Part shown: one piece after another, positions 10,201 through 14,420 of the stretch
Layout: each line of letters begins with the position of its first letter
Numbering within the stretch: position 1 is the stretch's first letter
DNA from: Pseudomonadota bacterium
GTDB lineage: Bacteria; Cyanobacteriota; Vampirovibrionia; LMEP-6097
Assembly: GCA_009924885.1 (NCBI GenBank)
Contig: RFQS01000027.1
Coordinates: 1 to 14,420, forward strand
Reading direction: 5' to 3'
Length of the DNA stretch: 14,420 bases
The notes under the pieces: generated by a model
Database searches by the model: none
Seen by the model: the letters and a program-made list of their open reading frames with translations, nothing else
Told to the model about the DNA's origin: nothing
Made by a program: the position numbers and the translations under genes

Positions 10201-10768
10201 TAAATTCTTCTATCTCAGTTAAACTCTGTTTATTTTTTTTATTTTTTAAAACTATCTCTATAAAATTACTTAAATGAGCTCCCGCATCATAATACTTAGT
10301 AGTCTTCTTATCTGCTTCAAAAAAATTTAAGAGCTTCTTTAAATCGCTGTCATTTATCTTAGAAATGAAATCATAGAACCTACTATACAGAAAATCTTGC
10401 TCCTTAGACTTCCTTAGACTCGCATAATAAAAAGCATATAGATAGAGAGGTGAAAATTCTGATTTAATCTCGCTATCTATGTGTAGGATATTAGTTTGTG
10501 AATCATAAAATAGAATATGATGCAAACGTTCTGAAACCCTTATATCGACTGAAGAGTCTAAATTTTTAAAGAATACACTCAAATCTGGAGAATTTCTTAA
10601 AAACTCATTTAAATCTTTAACGAAACTAGCATCTAAGCTCCTAGAGCGAACTTTCCCCATTATGATCTCTAAATTATAATCTTTAAACGCATTACCAAGA
10701 CTTGGCTCCCAATGAGTAAAACCCGGATCTATTAGTGATTCTTTAGTGAAGATATAAAGCTCTATCAT
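4244..10768 (-). CDS. Giant 2174-residue protein of unknown function, ATP-grasp-like C-terminal region
   Basis: One uninterrupted 6.5 kb gene. It has no signal peptide and no clear membrane helix, so it is probably cytoplasmic. Roughly the first 1550 residues are mostly helical, with many Leu, Ile, Lys and Glu, and hold a few motif-like islands such as GSRVAHEQGPI and IHIMEHGTMASTGYCI. The C-terminal third is richer in Gly and Pro and looks like the enzymatic part: IIKGDTARAD, SPGKHSWDLPLVLRSP (about 1654-1669), SPFENSHEKF, PGLPDPDVTMSAHTHPQY (about 1747-1764, H1759). A region resembling ATP-grasp follows: a helix MRQMYAKTELASILEKA (about 1783-1799), then WLLKSSKESGGRGISGR (about 1839-1855, a Gly-rich loop after a Lys), then VVMQEFV (about 1878-1884). 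I infer an ATP-dependent ligase or kinase-like activity; I do not know the family or substrate. The gene is divergent from cas9 across 147 bases and convergent with the 514-residue gene. The ATG at 10768 has no Shine-Dalgarno. Confidence 0.8.
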   Translation of the reverse strand: MIELYIFTKESLIDPGFTHWEPSLGNAFKDYNLEIIMGKVRSRSLDASFVKDLNEFLRNSPDLSVFFKNLDSSVDIRVSERLHHILFYDSQTNILHIDSEIKSEFSPLYLYAFYYASLRKSKEQDFLYSRFYDFISKINDSDLKKLLNFFEADKKTTKYYDAGAHLSNFIEIVLKNKKNKQSLTEIEEFTLVQILRNRSLTGAQAYDMETLEALYVKHLDDPFSGMASVDLFNSLNDTYSEERAKTYYKVLDKALKHLGSDLIAQRGSRVAHEQGPILINAGILKSSKLITEKLTTLSKEIYQFYIKLSDEFRDTLKNESPVSLSQKEEYFATAKLDLNIILDDLSFILKQNEIPRARILKAVNQLKKFIQEFSDTLTDFIYEHIKQRSSYLKLVEALSNFDKNLHLKIFDLIELAEKTPAINKKSVVYVQRLSERSGHIIARILLGKNLYVENDENSFKQRVLAIPYTFVTQDFIHVADMVDSFFENASISIVTDPETATPSIKWQNAKDLAISLAEGLYTAIKNASTINKVFHYQLETTLFGPLIDDFIKLLKDEISTYASAQKLSYELVLARKTYYKELILNAAELIFDLYQLQDDLDIQILKTKADKFSVILEILSTYRDAEKDTASLALIKHQSEDHFTYCKERYFQLKNNLDLSPSAKVSEYSNFLKGEIDYKFTKEFIETKFRYFDSSIYKELLSGADIERVIVETDRSIPADYYFNFTVAPSRIDFGKNVVSSVTNLMGRILGADDKESLNIGKNYIDLVSETENSFFDSSSSAGSAKVIENTCRAIQYSKAISFQGVFQTFDIDGYQVRDTINSRDNTKVGIHIMEHGTMASTGYCITKEPLFILHALNDNKPEHRQGAFFAELIKYSRIINETGIFQRIELMNKAIDAANSRNGTAKAYQDLTIALNASYKGNVSDERENANQYLMALLLKQKRFIKNTSLAEIESFYHEQITNHELPKEIKVFDPYVDPDIFMSGEFKNIADDALDKLSMELIKLEQPLNREQIIASLMTYGSQIEKWPLIKRNLEKTDETNAAQLLIKLREISPEIKYLETYKKGFYKNPLLAYQGVDIIQLNSNHTELICLLTNLVKLRTLMKMRNLDSLLILVDNPQQAKKPFLDYDSTKEWLALGGTVASHMVAQSIYDKWAEEVDEEGTFAKLHIKFMLQKSLDESEAKIYESFFNETKRYIDLKKDLLKQKYQSAKKSSVSIRVLERYEHSICTLSKLEGMKDARLTDDDYWNHNLSFEQWLILGGRWVLNGESKENISYVSSLFKDFNERILKLYVQNEEPIFIESSSRIVKQAGSTKEADLISTDAFKSIDLRAKAKQENAFRIYKIEALNNFKEELSQYREIHHITNLIPQYCAEYLELISSHAELKTKISQAAKLLALMEVFSKYLSGFVPEVLTLCSSFSLAQNESEAKVGFINIFGDHQGSKGIFAKLADALKAKLGDLGLEIATSFVELAYYNFLITLSISVADHNLMINQLGIFFDQYLNIHEEDYPPYAFHRLSAGEVYGFDNEYYLSNKLREKMFKFSAASGTNIYKLLWKLVSEYTVLQETSQTYRDLLIGDYENGLIPIGYQHQTICIEERFWDCMRALRNFVRNYHDRHPLPIIIKGDTARADLLFGLNSAQHKIIYIAGISSPGKHSWDLPLVLRSPVFREAKADTLNRGTFSTIAAFTPYLTEEGKIRQLYTSFKVEELFNKGIEFISPFENSHEKFKLNEYGFVHAVVLLEPSPGLPDPDVTMSAHTHPQYISGFTQEIEVPEVWSYLNMRQMYAKTELASILEKAQINSLIQINFKQNRFKTKTELSLYISEELVRLKAGHLDEWLLKSSKESGGRGISGRLNVRTDKERILDFILEYSSTDDVVMQEFVPNNAKAFIQEAFYEQLVDSFLEAGLVINAEYPAPELFFAMRSFQSLTGVKGYLFSVNAGKVTVNAGQGAKLFYGEPILIMPPYFANKLQILLDHYGENILKKAIPEHAKEYARKNEIKVYNLDGDFSNVFMLNGLFDYIPYLYVSREFSENSESTVHEVDSGEWINSDLKNFKVICEENCFGGLNYYYNFKGEKVILCSGKSQAESLSKLESLIKEVKAKNSSRIEKDIDLDLAVIELNSGLGQANLLQKALNTAVYEYGESRVDQFLFDQWIYDLAQAGFMFHKARHDS

Positions 10769-10915
10769 GCAATTAAGATAAAGAAGTTATTAGGATTTCT
10801 ACTAACTAAGCTTATTTCCCTTGGCTTCTTTAAATAGATTGTACTTGTAGAATGGGGAGAAGTAAAGCAAGGGACTGCCATGGGGTTCTATTTGCTAATA
10901 TATATTTAAACTTAT
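10769..10915. promoter_or_regulatory. Shared divergent intergenic region of giant gene and cas9
   Basis: These 147 bases must hold the promoters of both genes unless cas9 or the giant gene is served from elsewhere. Candidate boxes are weak. For cas9, TTCTTT (10826-10831) and TAGAAT (10848-10853) are 16 bases apart; a later AT-rich stretch (TAATATATATTT, about 10897-10908) lies very close to the ATG. For the giant gene, minus-strand TTAGTA and TTATCT are 18 bases apart. Neither start has a ribosome site. An imperfect inverted repeat lies in the middle and is listed separately. Confidence 0.4.
10817..10874. repeat. Imperfect inverted repeat upstream of cas9
   Basis: TCCCTTGGCTT (10817-10827) pairs with AAGCAAGGGA (10865-10874) over 10 base pairs, with one bulged G. 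Inside it CTTCT (10825-10829) can alternatively pair with AGAAG (10858-10862). The repeat covers the best cas9 promoter candidate. It could be an operator, a leader hairpin of the cas9 mRNA, or part of a CRISPR-related small RNA. AGTAAAGCAAGGGACTGCC (10862-10880) has a nexus-like GGGACT, as in the Campylobacter tracrRNA, but no terminator follows on the plus strand. Confidence 0.4.
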
Positions 10916-13900
10916 ATGATTCTTGAAGAGACGGTTTTTGGGTTCGATTTAGGCAAAGGAAGCATAGGCTACTGTGCAAGGCGTGGAGCTGAGATCATCG
11001 ACCTTGGCAGCATGCTTATCCCTGCTGCACATGCTAGCACCCAAGATATAGCTAAACGCCGCAGAACTTTTAGAACCAGACAAGCTCATAAAAAAAGAGA
11101 GTTATGGTTAAATAAAATCTGGTCAGAAGCTGGATTAACACCCTTAATAGAGTTTTATGAAGATATAAATAAGAATAAAAGTATTCGAGTTAAAGCTGCC
11201 GATGATAAGTTAAAAGCAGAATACACTGCTAAAAATTCTAATACGATTTATAACTCAGCTTTACTTAGAGTAGCCTTAATGAATTATTCAAGTAATCCTG
11301 CCCAAGATTTAGCCACTCTAATTCAAGGACAAGCACTTAACGAATGGCAGATATATAAAGCTCTGCATGCAGCTATTCAGCATAGGGGTTACAAACATAG
11401 TGATTATAAAGATCATGAAACAGAAAACACTGAAAATGCAGCAGAAGCTCTAGATGATGCTAAAGAAAATTATGAAGCAGTTCAAGAATATGAAAAAGCC
11501 CTTCAAGAGACGTTTAGTGCTAAAGAACTGCATTATCCATGCTATTTTGAAGCAAAACTACAAGGCTTAATCAGCGACGAGTATCCACTAAATCTAAATA
11601 AAATAAAGCTCAGAATAGAAGATATCTCACAGGCTGAATCACTTTCAGCTTCAAGAACAGTTAGAAGAAAAGGTAGAGTAGCACCCCGTGAGCTAGTAGC
11701 AGCCGAACTTAGAGCTTTATTCGATAATGCTAAAGAAATTATCCCCGCTCTCAAAAACACCGAAACCGATTATTTTCTATACGGTCCAGCTAAAGAAGCT
11801 TTCGTAACGATAAAGAAAACTGCTCCTAAAGAATTTAAAAGACAGAGGGGAACTGAATGGGAAGCACAGGGCGTTTTAGCACAAAAAACTCCTAGATTCG
11901 ATAACCGCATGATGGATAAATGCTGCCTAATGCCACTTAGAAATACTTGCAATGCTAAAGATACCGAGAATAGTAAATTTAAGCTTTTAATGCATCTTAA
12001 AAACTTCCGTTTCACTGATGTCTATGGAGAACGCAGAGGCTTTACTAGAGAGGAGTTCAAAAAAGTTTTCGAAAAATGTTTTAATCTTGTTCAAGAAAAA
12101 ATTAGCAGTGAAGTAAAATCACTGAAATTAACTAAAGCTGAGCGAGATAAAATCATCAAAACCGTACTAGATGATACCTTTCATGACCCGAATTTCAATG
12201 ATGAAATTAAATTTAACACTTCTGGCAGAAGCTCTTTCTGCCGTCCTGCACTTAAAATCATAAATGAGGTTTTAGAAAACACTTTAGACCCTAGTCAGAT
12301 AGACATTTCCAAGCATGTTCAGAATTCAGATGAAACTAAACCACATTTAGGAGTAACTAAATCAGAAATAGAAAGAGTAACTAGCCGTCTTGGTGAGACT
12401 TGGGAAAAGGTCAGTATTCAGGATAATCGTTATGAGATAGATTTAGAGGATGATAAGTATAAGGAAATAGCTTTAAAAATAGGCTCAGTTAATAATCCAG
12501 TAGTTAGAAATCGCTTACAAGTATTTATTAATTTAGTAGAGGCTCTAGCTGAAAAACACGGCACGCCTGATAAAATCATTTTCGAGTTTATTCGTGGAGA
12601 AGGCGGTTATATAGATGGTAATAAAGTAGTTAAAAACTATAACACTGCGATTAAAGACAACGAAAAGAAAAATGATAAAGCAGCTAAAGACCTTCTAGAG
12701 AATGGTTTAGAGGTAAATAAAAAGAACATAGATAAGTATAAGCTCTGGGAAAGGCAGGGGCGTATCTGTCCTTATACTGGCGAAGCCTTAATTCCAGAAA
12801 AATTTAGAGAGTATCAGATAGATCATATATTTCCTTACTCTGATGTAATCACTTCAGATGCACTCTTTAATAAGGTTCTCTGCCTCGGTTTAGCTAATCA
12901 AGAAAAAGGTAAGAGAACAGCTTATGAATGGATATCAAGCAAAGGTACAGATGAATGGATTAAATTCCAAGCTCGTATTAGAAACATGAAAGCCCTGCCT
13001 AAGCGCACTTCAGAGCTTTTAATAAACACTAAACCCTTAGAACTTTTCGAGAGATACACGGGACTCGCTGAAACTGCCCATGTAGCAAGATTAGCTCAAA
13101 ACATAACAGCTAAATTATTCGGTTGGGGATTGCAGACTAGGGATGACGAAAGAAAAATTTTCGTAAACAGTGGAGCGATTACAGCTAAATTAAGATCTAA
13201 ATATAAACTAGAAAGGCTTTTACAGAATTTAAGTGAAGAAGAATGGAAGAATTTAGCTCCAGAATTGAAAAAGAAAAACCGTGATAATAAACTTCACCAC
13301 GCCTTAGACGCCTACTGCATAAGCTGCTCACAGAGCATAAAAGAGAAACCAGATAGCTCTATTAATGATAGCGATACGAGACGATTTAGCTGTGAGGCTT
13401 TAGAGAAGAGTAAAGAGAACTTTGAGAAAAGATTTAAAGAAATTTCTCCATTTAATAAAACGAGGGATATTTCAGCTCTACTGCCAAAAGAGACTATTTA
13501 TAGATTAGAGAAGATACAGAGAAAAAATAAAAAAGGAGACTTAGTTAATTTTAACTGCCTGACTTATCATAAGGAGTTTTACGCATATTTAAGCGAGAAA
13601 ATCACTAAGGATGAGGTGAATAAAAGACTAGAAAAAATCTGGGATTTAGATGTGCGAAAGGACTTAAAAAATAAATTAGAGTTAATGGATTTCTCCAAAG
13701 ACAACTGGCTAAATGCTCTTAAAGATTATAGACACCCTTACAGAAAGACTTTAATTAAAAAGATTCAGATCATAGACAAAGAAACTGAATCAGAGGTCTA
13801 TAGTGATAATGAACGCTTATGCTTAGAAGAGTTTAAAGACTTCTCACCGACTAAATCATTAACAAGAGGTCAATTTAAACATACTAAGAGTCATAAAGGA

Positions 13901-14239
13901 CAGATTATTTATTTCGATGAAAAAGGAAAGGCTAGAGTCTATGCACTTTTCGCTCATAAAAATACTAAACTAGCTTTAAAAGAGCTAACGGAGAAGGGTT
14001 ATGAGCTTTATGAAAATGGCTGCATGTTTGAGACTGGAGATAGTATTTTAGTGGAATCTCCATTCAAAGTGGGGGCTAAGGAATATCCTGCTGGAGTTTA
14101 TGTATTAAATTCAATAAAATCGAATGGTGTAATAGCTATGAATAATGGCGAGATTGGAGTTCCAGCAAGCACCCTAACCAAAGCCCGTTTTATTAAAATT
14201 GACACAGTAAAAAACAAGAAAGAAGCAGCTTTAGTTTAA
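10916..14239 (+). CDS. cas9: Cas9, type II CRISPR RNA-guided endonuclease (II-C-like size)
   Basis: A 1107-residue protein with the complete Cas9 order. RuvC-I is FGFDLGKGSIGY with D11. The Arg-rich bridge helix AKRRRTFRTRQAHKKREL spans 46-63. An alpha-helical recognition lobe runs to about 500 and includes GRSSFCRPAL (437-446), comparable to the GRAAYS-type segment of other Cas9s. RuvC-II is IIFEFIRGE with E557. The HNH domain has CPYTGE (618-623), YQIDHIF (D636, H637), N652 and N661. RuvC-III is LHHALDAY with H795 and D798. A basic C-terminal PAM-interacting region ends at 1107. All catalytic residues are present, so it should cut both strands of a target matched by a crRNA-tracrRNA guide. 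The size fits II-C, but no csn2, cas4, cas1 or cas2 is visible to confirm the subtype. RuvC-II is unusual: EFIRGEGG in place of the common E-x-A-R-E. The ATG at 10916 is the only good start, because TAA lies at 10907. No Shine-Dalgarno is present. Confidence 0.97.
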   Translation: MILEETVFGFDLGKGSIGYCARRGAEIIDLGSMLIPAAHASTQDIAKRRRTFRTRQAHKKRELWLNKIWSEAGLTPLIEFYEDINKNKSIRVKAADDKLKAEYTAKNSNTIYNSALLRVALMNYSSNPAQDLATLIQGQALNEWQIYKALHAAIQHRGYKHSDYKDHETENTENAAEALDDAKENYEAVQEYEKALQETFSAKELHYPCYFEAKLQGLISDEYPLNLNKIKLRIEDISQAESLSASRTVRRKGRVAPRELVAAELRALFDNAKEIIPALKNTETDYFLYGPAKEAFVTIKKTAPKEFKRQRGTEWEAQGVLAQKTPRFDNRMMDKCCLMPLRNTCNAKDTENSKFKLLMHLKNFRFTDVYGERRGFTREEFKKVFEKCFNLVQEKISSEVKSLKLTKAERDKIIKTVLDDTFHDPNFNDEIKFNTSGRSSFCRPALKIINEVLENTLDPSQIDISKHVQNSDETKPHLGVTKSEIERVTSRLGETWEKVSIQDNRYEIDLEDDKYKEIALKIGSVNNPVVRNRLQVFINLVEALAEKHGTPDKIIFEFIRGEGGYIDGNKVVKNYNTAIKDNEKKNDKAAKDLLENGLEVNKKNIDKYKLWERQGRICPYTGEALIPEKFREYQIDHIFPYSDVITSDALFNKVLCLGLANQEKGKRTAYEWISSKGTDEWIKFQARIRNMKALPKRTSELLINTKPLELFERYTGLAETAHVARLAQNITAKLFGWGLQTRDDERKIFVNSGAITAKLRSKYKLERLLQNLSEEEWKNLAPELKKKNRDNKLHHALDAYCISCSQSIKEKPDSSINDSDTRRFSCEALEKSKENFEKRFKEISPFNKTRDISALLPKETIYRLEKIQRKNKKGDLVNFNCLTYHKEFYAYLSEKITKDEVNKRLEKIWDLDVRKDLKNKLELMDFSKDNWLNALKDYRHPYRKTLIKKIQIIDKETESEVYSDNERLCLEEFKDFSPTKSLTRGQFKHTKSHKGQIIYFDEKGKARVYALFAHKNTKLALKELTEKGYELYENGCMFETGDSILVESPFKVGAKEYPAGVYVLNSIKSNGVIAMNNGEIGVPASTLTKARFIKIDTVKNKKEAALV

Positions 14240-14420
14240 TTAGTCATCCGTTAAAACCCTGTATTAAAAGCATATCTATTAAATTCTTAGCAGAATTTAT
14301 TTTATGCCTTTAATTAGTAAACTTAATTACTCACCCCATCTCCTAGTCGAAAAATAAAGATTTCATAAAATTACGAGTAAAGCTCTGGCCAAATTGGCGA
14401 TTCGATGAGTTACTGTAGAT
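14240..14420. other. Non-coding tail downstream of cas9, window edge
   Basis: No open frame of useful length lies in these 181 bases on either strand. It is AT-rich and holds the weak hairpin listed next and a short palindrome GCCAAATTGGC (14388-14398). In II-C loci this position often carries cas1 or a tracrRNA. No cas1 start is convincing; an ATG at 14405 runs off the end after five codons. No CRISPR repeat is visible. Confidence 0.5.
14280..14304 (+). terminator. Weak terminator-like hairpin after cas9
   Basis: TAAATTCT (14280-14287) and AGAATTTA (14292-14299) form a perfect 8-bp stem with a TAGC loop, followed by TTTTA. It lies 40 bases after the cas9 stop. The stem is almost all A-T, so it would be weak. 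It is the only hairpin near the stop that is followed by a T-run. Confidence 0.35.

Noticed and set aside
4244..10768. PEP synthase / pyruvate phosphate dikinase identity for the giant protein
   Set aside because: The size and ATP-grasp-like part suggested it, but the phospho-histidine swivelling-domain motif (GGxxSHxA type) and the PEP barrel motifs are not seen.
11542..12015. Two antisense open frames inside cas9
   Set aside because: They lie opposite the conserved Cas9 recognition lobe and show no domain of their own, so I do not take them for anti-CRISPR genes.
10916..14239. IscB or Cas12-type nuclease instead of Cas9
   Set aside because: An HNH domain sits between RuvC-II and RuvC-III, which excludes Cas12. 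The 1107-residue length with a large recognition lobe excludes IscB.
10769..14420. CRISPR repeat-spacer array beside cas9
   Set aside because: No direct repeat of 30-36 bases with regular spacing occurs in either flank; an array, if any, is outside the window.
14405..14420. Start of a downstream gene such as cas1 at the ATG at 14405
   Set aside because: Only five codons are visible before the window ends, with no ribosome site, so it cannot be told from chance.

Overview
This 14.4 kb window is AT-rich, densely packed bacterial DNA read with the standard code. Starts mostly lack a Shine-Dalgarno sequence, and intergenic gaps are short. The gene content fits an uncultured, low-GC bacterium that carries a type II CRISPR effector. 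The low GC, the weak Shine-Dalgarno use and the general look of the proteins would fit a non-photosynthetic relative of cyanobacteria (Melainabacteria-like). That placement is a guess and nothing here proves it.

Layout, left to right. (1) 1-1092 (+): the 3' part of a multispanning membrane protein whose start lies outside the window. (2) 2495-1052 (-): a two-gene unit, a divergent orotate-phosphoribosyltransferase-like protein followed by a PHP-family histidinol-phosphatase-like enzyme. The two genes overlap by 14 bases. The unit converges on gene 1 with a 41-base 3' overlap. (3) 2496-2715: a 220-base intergenic region holding a candidate minus-strand promoter, a GC-rich 17-bp-stem hairpin and two tandem operator-like palindromes. 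(4) 2716-4260 (+): an unrecognised 514-residue protein with hydrophobic segments, probably started at TTG. (5) 10768-4244 (-): a 2174-residue giant protein of unknown function with an ATP-grasp-like C-terminal part. It overlaps the end of gene 4 by 17 bases. (6) 10769-10915: a 147-base divergent intergenic region with an imperfect inverted repeat. (7) 10916-14239 (+): a complete 1107-residue Cas9 with all RuvC and HNH catalytic residues in place. (8) 14240-14420: a non-coding tail with a weak terminator-like hairpin.

The clearest functional element is Cas9. No cas1, cas2, csn2, cas4 or repeat-spacer array is visible, and its tracrRNA could not be identified with confidence; these would most likely lie to the right of the window. 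The most unusual protein is the giant one transcribed divergently from cas9 out of a shared 147-base spacer. The PHP enzyme and the degenerate phosphoribosyltransferase are probably co-translated, and the second has lost the residues that define a working orotate phosphoribosyltransferase. I see no transposase, integrase, tRNA or rRNA.
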